A DNA stretch of 64,000 bases from Streptomyces curacoi (GTDB taxonomy: Bacteria; Actinomycetota; Actinomycetes; Streptomycetales; Streptomycetaceae). The stretch spans positions 80,156 to 144,155 of the forward strand of contig NZ_KQ947998.1 of the NCBI RefSeq assembly GCF_001513975.1, in the 5' to 3' direction. The notes beneath the pieces are model-generated. The model was not told where the DNA came from, searched no databases, and saw nothing but the letters and a program-made list of their open reading frames with translations. The translations under genes and the position numbers were made by a program. Shown piece after piece: positions 53,074 to 61,665 of this stretch (its first letter is position 1; each line of letters begins with the position of its first letter).

Positions 53074-54609
53074 CTATCGGTCCCCGAAGATCGTGCGGTG
53101 CCAGTCCTTCCCGGCCACCGCCGTGTTGTCGAACATGACGTGCTTGATCTGCGTGTACTCCTCGAAGGAGTACGCGGACATGTCCTTGCCGAAGCCGGAC
53201 GCCTTGTAGCCGCCGTGCGGCATCTCGCTGATGATCGGGATGTGGTCGTTGACCCACACACAGCCCGCCTTGATCTCGCGGGTGGCGCGGTTCGCCCGGT
53301 AGACGTCGCGGCTCCAGGCGGAGGCGGCGAGCCCGTACGGGGTGTCGTTGGCGAGCCGGATCCCCTCGTCGTCGCCGTCGAAGGGCAGGACGACCAGGAC
53401 CGGTCCGAAGATCTCGGACTGGACGATCTCGCTGTCCTGCGGGGCGTCGGCGACGAGGGTGGGCCGGTAGTAGGCGCCGTTCTCCAGTTCGCCCCGCGGC
53501 GCCTCGCCACCGGTCACCACGCGCGCGTAGGCACGCGCACGGTCGACGAACCCGGCGACGCGGTCGCGCTGGGCGTGGGAGATCAGCGGCCCGAGGTCGG
53601 TGCCCGGCGCGAACGGATCACCGAGCCGGACGGTCTCCATGAGGGCGGCCGTCTGCTCCACGAAGGCCTCGTAGAGCGGCCGTTGCACGTACGCGCGCGT
53701 GGCGGCCGTGCAGTCCTGCCCGGTGTTGATGAGCGCGCCGGCGACGGCGCCGTGGACGGCGGCTTCGAGGTCGGCGTCGTCGAACACGACGAACGGCGCC
53801 TTGCCGCCCAGCTCCAGATGGATCCGCTTCACGGTGCCGGTGGCGATCTCGGCGACGCGCTTGCCGACGGCGGTGGAGCCGGTGAAGGAGGTCATCGCGA
53901 CGTCGGGGTGGCCGACGAGGTGCTCACCGGCTTCCTTCCCGGTCCCGGTGACGATGTTGACGACCCCGTCGGGGATCCCGGCGTCGGTGGCGGCCTGCGC
54001 GAAGAGCAGCGAGGTCAGGGGCGTGAGCTCGGCGGGCTTGAGCACGATGGTGTTGCCCGCGGCGATCGCCGGGAGGATCTTCCAGGCGGCCATCTGGAGG
54101 GGGTAGTTCCAGGGGGCGATGGAGCCGACGACGCCGATGGGTTCGCGGCGGACGTAGGAGGTGTGGTCGCCGGAGTACTCCCCCGCGGACTGCCCTTGCA
54201 GATGGCGGGCGGCACCGGCGAAGAAGGCCGTGTTGTCGATGGTGCCCGGCACATCGAACTCACGGGTCAGCTTCAGCGGCTTCCCGCACTGCAGGGACTC
54301 GGCGCGGGCGAGCTCCTCGGCGCGTTCGGCGAGGACGGCGGCGAAGCGGTGCAGGGCGTCGGCGCGCTCGCCCGGGGTGGCGGCGGCCCAGCCGGGAAAG
54401 GCCTCGCGCGCGGCGGCGACGGCGGCGTCGACGTCATCGGTGCCGGCGAGGTCGTACGTGTACACCTCCTCGCCGGTGGCAGGGTCGACGACGGCGTGGG
54501 TGCGGCCCGAGGTCCCCTTCGCCGGGCGGCCCGCGATGTACTGCGCGCCGTCGGTGAAGCGGTCCTGGGCCGGGAATCGTTCCGGGGTGGCGGTGCCCGG
54601 GTTGTGCAT
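53074..54609 (-). CDS. Gamma-aminobutyraldehyde dehydrogenase
   Basis: 511-residue NAD(P)-dependent aldehyde dehydrogenase. The coenzyme-binding APWNYPLQMAAWK and IVLKPAELTP, the base glutamate in HLELGGKAPFVVF, and catalytic cysteine in NTGQDCTAATRAY are present. The sequence resembles PatD/PuuC-type aminobutyraldehyde dehydrogenases. The ATG (complement 54607–54609) has GGAGGAG six bases upstream. It is the first gene of the minus-strand operon with potDABC and the amine oxidase, so it would convert 4-aminobutanal from putrescine to GABA, the substrate of GabT. Confidence 0.87.
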   Translation of the reverse strand: MHNPGTATPERFPAQDRFTDGAQYIAGRPAKGTSGRTHAVVDPATGEEVYTYDLAGTDDVDAAVAAAREAFPGWAAATPGERADALHRFAAVLAERAEELARAESLQCGKPLKLTREFDVPGTIDNTAFFAGAARHLQGQSAGEYSGDHTSYVRREPIGVVGSIAPWNYPLQMAAWKILPAIAAGNTIVLKPAELTPLTSLLFAQAATDAGIPDGVVNIVTGTGKEAGEHLVGHPDVAMTSFTGSTAVGKRVAEIATGTVKRIHLELGGKAPFVVFDDADLEAAVHGAVAGALINTGQDCTAATRAYVQRPLYEAFVEQTAALMETVRLGDPFAPGTDLGPLISHAQRDRVAGFVDRARAYARVVTGGEAPRGELENGAYYRPTLVADAPQDSEIVQSEIFGPVLVVLPFDGDDEGIRLANDTPYGLAASAWSRDVYRANRATREIKAGCVWVNDHIPIISEMPHGGYKASGFGKDMSAYSFEEYTQIKHVMFDNTAVAGKDWHRTIFGDR

Positions 54610-54796
54610 GTCGCTCTCCTCCGTGTCCCCGCGAGGGGCCGGCGTGGCTCAGGCTCGATTTGAGTGCCGATCCTGACAGAGCAGGGCGGCTCCAACAAGT
54701 GATTCCGTTGTTGCCTTTTGATTACGCGACGGAATCTGTACACGAGGTGTCGAGTGGGCCGGAAAAACGGGGGACGGATTGTCGGTGGTGCGTGCC

Positions 54797-55362
54797 ATGC
54801 TCAAAGGCATGGCGAAGATCGATTCTTGGGATCTCCTGGTCAGGGAGGTCCGTGCGGGGGCAAGGGTCAAGTATCTGCACTTCTGGGGGCACCGGCCACG
54901 GCCCGACGGTCGGGTGAGCGCGAGCTGTCTGAGCCAGTGGTGGCCGTCGCCCTTCACGGTGGACGGCGTGGCGTACGCGACCGCCGAGCACTGGATGATG
55001 GCCGAGAAGGCACGGCTGTTCGGTGACGCGGAGGCGGAGCGGCGGGTGCTGGACGCCGGGCATCCGGCCGCGGCGAAGAAGGCCGGGCGGCTGGTGCGGG
55101 GGTTCGACGAGGCGAGATGGGAGCGGGAGCGGTTCCGGATCGTGGTGGAGGGGTCCGTCCACAAGTTCGGCGCGCATGCGGATCTGCGGGAGTTTCTGCT
55201 GGGGACGGGGGATCGGGTGCTGGTGGAGGCCAGTCCGGTGGACCGGGTGTGGGGATCGGGTTGGCGGCGGGTGACGAGGGGGCCGGGGATCCGGAGCGGT
55301 GGCGGGGGCCGAATCTGTTGGGGTTCGCGTTGATGGAGGCGCGGGAGCGGTTGCGGGGGTAG
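54797..55362 (+). pseudogene. NADAR-family protein interrupted by a one-base frameshift
   Basis: The frame from 54797 encodes a NADAR (YbiA-like) domain: YLHFWGHRP, SQWWPSPFTVDG, ATAEHWMMAEKARLFGD and GDRVLVEASPVDRVWG. NADAR proteins act on ADP-ribose-type or riboflavin-intermediate glycosides. At the G-run 55251–55254 the frame leaves the family pattern and would end at 55333. One base shifted, the same DNA encodes the expected family C-terminus GIGLAAGDEGAGDPERW and then NLLGFALMEARERL, ending at 55362. A missing G in the homopolymer explains this, either as a real mutation or a sequencing error. The start may instead be the ATG at 54809. Confidence 0.8.
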
Positions 55363-55400
55363 GGCGTTTCTCGCCCCCGCCGCCCCTACCCTTCCCGTCC

Positions 55401-55421
55401 CTGGGGGCCTGCGGCCCCCAG
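55401..55421. terminator. Terminator between NADAR and DUF4190 genes
   Basis: Perfect 9-bp stem CTGGGGGCC and GGCCCCCAG around a TGC loop, 39 bases after the NADAR gene end and convergent with the DUF4190 gene. The remainder of the spacer (55440–55500) has the common streptomycete hairpin GCTCTTCGAGC flanked by C5/G5 runs and the palindrome GGGGGTACCCCC (55480–55491). Confidence 0.7.
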
Positions 55422-55543
55422 ACCCCCACTTCGGCCCTGAACGGGCCTCGTCCTCAAACTCCCCCAAGCTCTTCGAGCAGGGGGTACCCCCAGACAGGCT
55501 GAGAACCTCGACGCCGGGCGGGGGTGGAACATCCCGGCGGTTC

Positions 55544-56497
55544 CTACGACGTCGCTATCAGGAACGCCAGCATCACCAGCCCGAGGACAACACCCGCCGC
55601 CCCGCAGATGACCCCGGCCAGCGCCTGCCCCGCGTTCGTCGCCTCCCCCCGCCGCGCCTTGCCCCGCCCGATCGTGCCGAAGATCAGGGCCAGCACACCG
55701 AGGATGATGGCCACCGGCCACAGACAGAAGATCACGGCGGAGATGATCCCGAGCACGAGCCCGGCCGTCCCGAGCCCGTTGCTCGGCATGGCCTGCACTC
55801 CGGGCCAGCCGTAGTAGCCCGCGGCGCTCGGGCCCGGCGGGTAGCCATGGCCGCCGGGATAGCCGTACGGAACCTGGCCGGGGCCGTCGGGCGCGATGGG
55901 CGGCGGGGGCACGGGCTCGTCGTGAGCGGCGTAGGGGCGGCCGGCCATGACCGGGGGCGCGAAGGGGTTGACCGGCGAGCCGGGCGGCGGGAAGGGACCG
56001 GCCGTCGGACCGGGCGGCGCGAAGGGGTTGGCCGGCGCGCCGTCCGACGGCGGCGCGGCGCCCGGCCCGGCCGACGGGTTCACCCACGACGGCGGCGCCG
56101 GCACGGCGTCCCGTGTCTCGGGCGGCACGCCCATGGGCGGCAGGGACGTGACCGTCTGCTGGTCGTGCACGGACGGGGCGGGCCAGGCCGGCGGTTCGTG
56201 CGAGACGAGGGTGTGCCCAGGCCCCCCGGGCACGGCGCCAGGCACCTGCGCCCCAGCCCCCGCGGTCGGCGTCGCCCACGGATCCGGCTCCGGACGGGAC
56301 TCCGGGCTGCCCGGCCCCACACCACCCCGGCCCGCCGTACCACTCAGGCTCGCCGCACCCGGCTTGCCCAAGGACAGCTTCTCGTCCGGCGAAGCCGATC
56401 CCCCTGCGGCCGCATCGCCAGGCACTCCCGGCGCATCCGGCGCATCCGGCGCTTCCGGCGCTTCCGGCGCTTCCGGCGTCTGCGCGTCGTCGGACAT
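55544..56497 (-). CDS. DUF4190 membrane protein with long proline-rich N-terminus
   Basis: 317-residue protein. About 225 residues of low-complexity Pro/Ala/Gly sequence, including APE/APD tripeptide repeats (residues 8–22) and NPFAPP repeats, precede a DUF4190 domain with two hydrophobic helices (LVLGIISAVIFCLWPVAIIL, then the C-terminal helix ending AFLIATS). Probably membrane-anchored with a disordered cytoplasmic part; the role is unknown. ATG with complement 56495–56497 has a G-run ribosome site nine bases upstream; an in-frame GTG two codons earlier is possible. Confidence 0.78.
   Translation of the reverse strand: MSDDAQTPEAPEAPEAPDAPDAPGVPGDAAAGGSASPDEKLSLGKPGAASLSGTAGRGGVGPGSPESRPEPDPWATPTAGAGAQVPGAVPGGPGHTLVSHEPPAWPAPSVHDQQTVTSLPPMGVPPETRDAVPAPPSWVNPSAGPGAAPPSDGAPANPFAPPGPTAGPFPPPGSPVNPFAPPVMAGRPYAAHDEPVPPPPIAPDGPGQVPYGYPGGHGYPPGPSAAGYYGWPGVQAMPSNGLGTAGLVLGIISAVIFCLWPVAIILGVLALIFGTIGRGKARRGEATNAGQALAGVICGAAGVVLGLVMLAFLIATS
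56433..56477. repeat. Five tandem 9-bp repeats inside the DUF4190 gene
   Basis: Units GCATCCGGC (twice) then GCTTCCGGC (three times), in frame, encoding the Ala-Pro-Asp/Glu tripeptides near the N-terminus. The tract is probably length-variable by slippage without disturbing the frame. Confidence 0.8.
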
Positions 56498-56654
56498 GCG
56501 CACGATCCCCCCTGTTGTACGTGCCGTCATGCTAAGGCCCCGGCAAACGCCGACGAGGCCCGGCCTACGATGATCCCCGAGTCACCGATCAGCCGATCAC
56601 CCGCGTCCCGCCGGCCACACACCCGGCCGGAGACGCCGTTCCCGGGGAGGAACC

Positions 56655-57716
56655 TTGACCGACCGTCTCGTCGACGCCCGCGCCCCGCGCGATCTGCACG
56701 CGTTCATCGCCGGACTGCCCAAGGCCGAACTGCACGTCCACCACGCCGGCTCCGCCTCCCCGCGCATCGTCTCGGAACTCGCCGCCCGTCACCCCGACTC
56801 CAAGGTCCCCACCGACCCGGAGGCCCTGGCGGACTACTTCACGTTCACGGACTTCGCCCACTTCATCGAGGTGTACCTGTCCGTCGTGGACCTGATCCGC
56901 ACCCCGGAGGACGTACGGCTGCTGACGTACGAGGTGGCCCGTGACCTGGCCCGGCAGCAGGTGCGCTACGCCGAGCTGACCATCACCCCGTTCTCCTCCA
57001 CCCGCCGCGGCATCGACGAGCGGGCCTTCATGGACGCGATCGAGGACGCCCGCAAGGCGGCCGAGGCCGAGTTCGGGACCGTACTGCGCTGGTGCTTCGA
57101 CATCCCCGGCGAGGCCGGCCTGGAGTCCGCCGAGGAGACCGCGCGGCTCGCCACCGACGACCGGCTGCGCCCGGAGGGCCTGGTCTCCTTCGGGCTCGGC
57201 GGGCCCGAGATCGGCGTCCCGAGGCCGCAGTTCAAGCCGTACTTCGACCGGGCGATCGACGCCGGACTGCACTCCGTGCCGCACGCCGGTGAGACCACCG
57301 GGCCGGAGACGGTCTGGGACGCCCTGACCCACCTGCGCGCCGAGCGCATCGGGCACGGCACGAGTTCCGCGCGGGACCCGAAGCTGCTCGCGCACCTCGC
57401 CGAGCACCGGATCCCGCTGGAGGTGTGCCCGACCTCCAACATCGCCACGCGCGCGGTCCGCACGATCGACGAGCACCCGGTCAAGGAGTTCGCCAGGGCC
57501 GGGATCATCGTCACCGTCAACTCCGACGACCCGCCCATGTTCGGCACCGACCTCAACAACGAGTACGCGGTCGCCGCGCGCCTGCTCGACCTCGACGAGC
57601 GGGGCCTGGCCGACCTCGCCAAGAACGCCGTGACCGCCTCCTTCCTCGACGATGCGGGCAAGGCCCGGATCAAGGCCGAGATCGACACGTACACGACCGA
57701 CTGGCTCACCCCCTGA
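56655..57716 (+). CDS. add: Adenosine deaminase
   Basis: 353-residue zinc-dependent deaminase converting adenosine to inosine in purine salvage. Metal ligands H27 and H29 lie in ELHVHHAGS, a further histidine and glutamate in SVPHAGET (about 217–224), the catalytic histidine region in ERIGHGTS, and the aspartates in NSDDPPMFGT. The TTG start at 56655 is supported by GGGGAGGAACC just upstream. A glycerophosphodiesterase gene follows after 45 bases and may be cotranscribed. Confidence 0.9.
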   Translation: MTDRLVDARAPRDLHAFIAGLPKAELHVHHAGSASPRIVSELAARHPDSKVPTDPEALADYFTFTDFAHFIEVYLSVVDLIRTPEDVRLLTYEVARDLARQQVRYAELTITPFSSTRRGIDERAFMDAIEDARKAAEAEFGTVLRWCFDIPGEAGLESAEETARLATDDRLRPEGLVSFGLGGPEIGVPRPQFKPYFDRAIDAGLHSVPHAGETTGPETVWDALTHLRAERIGHGTSSARDPKLLAHLAEHRIPLEVCPTSNIATRAVRTIDEHPVKEFARAGIIVTVNSDDPPMFGTDLNNEYAVAARLLDLDERGLADLAKNAVTASFLDDAGKARIKAEIDTYTTDWLTP

Positions 57717-57761
57717 CCCTCCCCGCACCCGGCACAGGCCCCGCCCCACCACAATGTCCCC

Positions 57762-58475
57762 ATGCAGAACGTGACCGCCGTCGCCCACCGAGGCGACCCC
57801 TACCGCGTCCGCGAGAACACGCTCGACTCGCTGCGCTCCGCGCTCCGGCTGGGCGCGGACGCGCTGGAGATCGACGTACGGCTCACCAGGGACGGTGTGC
57901 CGGTGCTGCTGCACGACGAGACGCTCAAGCGGCTGTGGGAGCAGGACCGGCCGCTGCTCGCGCTGTCCGCGGCCGAGGTACGGGGGCTCACGGCGGGCGG
58001 GGTGCCGACGCTGGAGGAGGCGCTGACGGCCTGTGACGGCAGCCGGGTGATGCTCGACCTGCCGGGCACGCCCGAGGTGCGGGCGGCGCGCCGGGTCGTG
58101 GACGTGGTGCGCGCCTGCGGGGCCCAGGACCGCGTGTACTACTGCGCGGGCCCCACGGCCATGCTCGCCGTGCGCGCCGCCGACCCGACCGCCGAGATCG
58201 CCCTGACCTGGACGACGCTGGCGCCGCCGCGCCCCGCCCTGCTGGACGCGGTACGTCCGCGCTGGCTCAACTACCGCTTCGGCCTGGTCAGCCACGCCCT
58301 CGCCGAGCGCGTCCACCGCGACGGCCACCTGCTGTCCGTCTGGACCCCGGACACCCGGCGCTCCATGCGCCGCCTGCTGGACCTGGGCGTCGACTCGATC
58401 ACGACCAACCGCGTCGACGTACTGTGCGCCCTGCGCGGGAGCGACTCCCGGGACCGCTACACCCGGGAGCGTTGA
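57762..58475 (+). CDS. Glycerophosphodiester phosphodiesterase
   Basis: 237-residue GDPD-family phosphodiesterase releasing glycerol-3-phosphate from glycerophosphodiesters. Catalytic histidine motif HRGDPYRVRENT begins at residue 9, metal-binding EIDVRLTRDG follows at 37, and LLHDE at about 50. No signal peptide, so cytoplasmic. Its end overlaps the convergent sigma-factor gene by 19 bases. Confidence 0.87.
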   Translation: MQNVTAVAHRGDPYRVRENTLDSLRSALRLGADALEIDVRLTRDGVPVLLHDETLKRLWEQDRPLLALSAAEVRGLTAGGVPTLEEALTACDGSRVMLDLPGTPEVRAARRVVDVVRACGAQDRVYYCAGPTAMLAVRAADPTAEIALTWTTLAPPRPALLDAVRPRWLNYRFGLVSHALAERVHRDGHLLSVWTPDTRRSMRRLLDLGVDSITTNRVDVLCALRGSDSRDRYTRER

Positions 58476-60151
58476 GGCACGGTCGCCGGATCGGCCGGTG
58501 TCCCGCGGGTGACGTACTGCGGGACCGGTGCGGTGTCGTTGCCGGTGTCGCGGACCAGGCCGTAGCGGATCGCGCCCCGGTCGGGGCCGTGGCGGACGTC
58601 CTCGTTCGCCGCCTCCCAGGTCGACGGGAAGACGGTCAGGCCGTAGTCGCAGCCGCGTTCGTTCTGGGTGAGGGTGACCGTGCCGTCGAGGTAGAAGTAC
58701 TCGTTCTGCCACATCTGCTGGGTGCCGTTCGGCAGCACCGCGTAGCCGATCTCGGGGCCGCCCATGCCGGTGACGTAGCCGCGGTCGGAACCGTCCCCGA
58801 CGACGTCGTCCATGCGGCGGCCACCGCCGGAGGCGACGTGGAAGATCTTGCCCTTCAGGCCGGTCCAGGCCGGCATGACCAGCGCGCCGGGCCGTGAGTG
58901 CGGCGAGATCTGCCAGCGCACCAGGACATAGCCCTGGCCGCTGAGCGTCACGCTGTCGCCGCGGTGCTGCATCACGGCCTGCCGGCCGCCGGTGCTGGTG
59001 ATGCCGGACTCGGGGCGCTGCGGGAGGGCCGCGGGCCGGGCGTCGGGGTCGGGAGCCTGGTCGACGGCGTCGACGACCGTGCCGTACAGCTCGACCTTCC
59101 GCGTCCGCGACGGCGACGGTGAGGGCGTGGCCGACGGGGTCACGGACGGCGTGGGCGCCGGTGGGCGGAACGTGCTCGACGCCGTGGGAGCGGCCGCGCG
59201 CGGCGGGGCGTCCGGGGTCTGGGTGACGACGTACGCGCCGCCCGCCACGATCGTCGCCCCGGCCGTCACCGCCACGGCGGGCTGGGTGATCGCGGCCATC
59301 ACCTTGGCGGACCAGCCGACGGAGGTCGTCGTGGCCGTGGCCGCGACCGCCGTCTTGCCGCCGAGGGCCAGCGACAGCGTGAAGCCGACCGGGATCGGGA
59401 CGAGCGCGATACCGACGAGGAGCCGCTCCGCCGGTACGACGGACTCGCGGGTGTCACCGCAGTACCCGCAGCCCCTGATGTGCCGGGCCAGCCGCTTGCG
59501 CCAGACGGAGTCGGGGCGGCCGTTCCAGCGGGCGGTCAGTTCGCGCAGGCCGGGGCAGGCGCCGTCCAGCGCCCGCACGATGCCGCGCGCGGTCTCCAGC
59601 CGTTCCTTCACGCGCTGGACGCGTACCGCGGCGTGCTGCCGGCTGATCCCGGCCGCGGCGGCGAGTTCCCGCCGGGTCAGCTCGCCCGCGACCTCCAGCC
59701 ACCACAGCGACAGCAGCTGCCGGTCCTCGTCGTCCAGCCAGCGCACCGCCTCCGCGACCTCGCGCCGCTGGCCCTCCAACTGCAGCCGCAGCACGGTTAG
59801 TTCGGCGAAGTCGGTGGCCTCGTGCGCGGCGGACTCGTCGAGCTGGGCGGGCCGCTTGCGGCGGGCCCGGTCCCGGATCTGCCGCATGGCGATCGCGACG
59901 AGCCAGGAGCGGAAGCTGTCGGGGTCCCGCAGCGAGCCGAGGTTGTCGACGGCGCGCAGCATGGTTTCCTGCACGACGTCGTCGACGTCGGCATGGCCGT
60001 TCAGGGCGCGTCCCACCACGTTGTAGACCAGCGGCAGCCAGCCCTCGACCAGCTCGTCCAGCGCCTGCCGGTCACCGGCCTGCGCCGCCGCGATGGTGGA
60101 GCGCCACTGCCGGCCGGCTCCCTCGTCCACGTACGTCCTCTCCCGGATCAC
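58457..60151 (-). CDS. ECF sigma factor fused to zinc motif, membrane segment and extracytoplasmic domain
   Basis: 564-residue protein. Residues 20–185 are an ECF sigma factor: region 2 with DVDDVVQETMLRA and FRSWLVAIAMRQIRD, region 4 with LSLWWLEVAG and the helix-turn-helix ELAAAAGISRQHAAVRVQRV. A zinc-binding anti-sigma-like motif follows, H224-x3-C228-x2-C231 (HIRGCGYC). Hydrophobic segments near 244–264 and 290–310, a Pro/Thr/Ser linker (312–350) and a C-terminal beta-rich domain of about 210 residues come after. This is the architecture of membrane-tethered ECF sigma factors that carry their own sensor. Target promoters and signal are unknown. Confidence 0.85.
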   Translation of the reverse strand: MIRERTYVDEGAGRQWRSTIAAAQAGDRQALDELVEGWLPLVYNVVGRALNGHADVDDVVQETMLRAVDNLGSLRDPDSFRSWLVAIAMRQIRDRARRKRPAQLDESAAHEATDFAELTVLRLQLEGQRREVAEAVRWLDDEDRQLLSLWWLEVAGELTRRELAAAAGISRQHAAVRVQRVKERLETARGIVRALDGACPGLRELTARWNGRPDSVWRKRLARHIRGCGYCGDTRESVVPAERLLVGIALVPIPVGFTLSLALGGKTAVAATATTTSVGWSAKVMAAITQPAVAVTAGATIVAGGAYVVTQTPDAPPRAAAPTASSTFRPPAPTPSVTPSATPSPSPSRTRKVELYGTVVDAVDQAPDPDARPAALPQRPESGITSTGGRQAVMQHRGDSVTLSGQGYVLVRWQISPHSRPGALVMPAWTGLKGKIFHVASGGGRRMDDVVGDGSDRGYVTGMGGPEIGYAVLPNGTQQMWQNEYFYLDGTVTLTQNERGCDYGLTVFPSTWEAANEDVRHGPDRGAIRYGLVRDTGNDTAPVPQYVTRGTPADPATVPQRSRV

Positions 60152-60357
60152 TTGCTGCCCGTACGCACCTTCTCAGCCCGACCTGTGCGTTTACCTATGT
60201 CGGAGATCACATTCCGCTTCGTGGACGGGCGGGACATGGGGCGGCTCCCGGGCGTGGGGGATGGGGGATGCGGGACGCGAGTGGAGACGCGGTGAAGAGC
60301 GGGGCGATAACACTTTTTCGGCGAGCGGCGGCGAAGACCGTCCCCGGCCGGGGGCCC

Positions 60358-60395
60358 GTAAGGGCGATCCCTTACAAACCCCTTGATCTGTAAGG
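60358..60395. promoter_or_regulatory. Inverted repeats upstream of the serine hydrolase gene
   Basis: Two overlapping palindromic elements lie in the 353-base divergent spacer 60152–60504: GTAAGGG-4-CCCTTAC (60358–60375) and CCTTACA-12-TGTAAGG (60370–60395). They are about 110 bases before the hydrolase ATG and could be an operator or a leader hairpin. Nothing else in the spacer is recognised. Confidence 0.45.
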
Positions 60396-60504
60396 CACTT
60401 GCTCCGGGATTCCCCAGGGTCGAAGGCCCTCCGCACCGACGATCCGTCCGGGGCCGTACGGCCGGACGATGATCACGAACCTTCCACCGACCCAGGAGCA
60501 GCAC

Positions 60505-61665
60505 ATGCCCGTACGCCCGCTTCCCGCCCTCCTCACCTCCGCGCTCGCCCTGACCCTGGCCGCAGTGCCACTGGCCGGGACGGCGACCGCGCGGCCGGCG
60601 GCGGCGTCGTGTTCCGCGCAGGCGATCGAGACCGCTCCGGCGGACGGCCCCGACGTCAAGGCCCTGTGCGCCGCGCTGAAGGGGCTGCCCGACAGGGATG
60701 CCACGGCCGCGCTGATCCGCGTCGGCGGCAAGGGGAGCTGGCACGGGGTGGCCGGGGTGCGGGACATGAGAACGGGGGCGCCGGCGCTGGAGAACGCCCG
60801 CTTCCGGGCCGGTTCGACGACGAAGGTCGTGACCGCGGCGATCGTGCTGCAACTCGCCGCCGAGAAGCGGATCTCGCTCGACGGCACGGTGCAGGAGTAT
60901 CTGCCGGGCCTGCTCACCGAGGAGTTTCAGCCCGTCGAAGTGAGGCAGTTGCTGAATTTCACCAGCGGTCTGCAGCCGGGCAAGTCCCTCGGCGACAGCA
61001 CCGAGGACATGTACCCCCACCGCTTCGAGACCCTGACGCCCGCCGAGGTCGTCGCCGCGTCAGTGGCCAAGGGCCCCGACCGCCAGTACGCACCCGGCGA
61101 GCGACAGGACTACGGCAACATCCACTACACCGTGCTCGGCATGCTGATCGAGAAGGTCACCGGCGACTCGTACGCCCACCAGGCCGCCGTACGGATCTTC
61201 CGGCCGCTCGGCATGCGGCACACCTGCTTCCCCGCCGGCCCCGACCCGCTCGTCCACGGTCCACACAACCGCGGGTACGACTGGATCGACGGCAAGCTGG
61301 TGGACGTGACCGAGTGGAACATGTCCGACCGGTGGGCGGCCGGCGACATGATCTCGACGACCGCGGACCTCGAACGGCTGCTGGTGGGCGTGTTCAGCGG
61401 GCGGATCGTGCCGGAGCCGCAGCTGAAGGAGATGTTCGCGGTGCCGGCCGCGGTCGACGCCACGATGGGCGCGCCGTTCTCGCGGGTCGAGGTGAACGGC
61501 CGGACCGTCTGGGGCAAGACGGGATCCCGCCCCGGCTACCACACGATCCTCGCGGCCACCCGCGACCTCTCCCGGACCGTCGTCTACTCCGTCAACTCGA
61601 CGGACGCGAGGGGCGACGGCCTGGCCATCGCCCAGCGTTTCGCCTTCCCCGCGTTCAACCGCTGA
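60505..61665 (+). CDS. Secreted serine hydrolase (class C beta-lactamase / D-Ala-D-Ala carboxypeptidase fold)
   Basis: 386-residue exported S12-family enzyme. The signal peptide (residues 1–30) ends near TATA-RPA. The nucleophile motif STTK has S104 and K107, the second motif is YGN in RQDYGNIHYTVLG, and the third element is GKTGSRPGYH. Substrate could be peptidoglycan peptides, beta-lactams or esters. The ATG at 60505 is chosen over an upstream in-frame ATG because AGGAG lies six bases before it and the signal peptide begins here. The last 11 bases overlap the convergent next gene. Confidence 0.87.
   Translation: MPVRPLPALLTSALALTLAAVPLAGTATARPAAASCSAQAIETAPADGPDVKALCAALKGLPDRDATAALIRVGGKGSWHGVAGVRDMRTGAPALENARFRAGSTTKVVTAAIVLQLAAEKRISLDGTVQEYLPGLLTEEFQPVEVRQLLNFTSGLQPGKSLGDSTEDMYPHRFETLTPAEVVAASVAKGPDRQYAPGERQDYGNIHYTVLGMLIEKVTGDSYAHQAAVRIFRPLGMRHTCFPAGPDPLVHGPHNRGYDWIDGKLVDVTEWNMSDRWAAGDMISTTADLERLLVGVFSGRIVPEPQLKEMFAVPAAVDATMGAPFSRVEVNGRTVWGKTGSRPGYHTILAATRDLSRTVVYSVNSTDARGDGLAIAQRFAFPAFNR

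Noticed and set aside
54610..54796. Riboswitch in the spacer before the polyamine operon
   Set aside because: No recognisable conserved core or paired elements; ordinary divergent promoter region.
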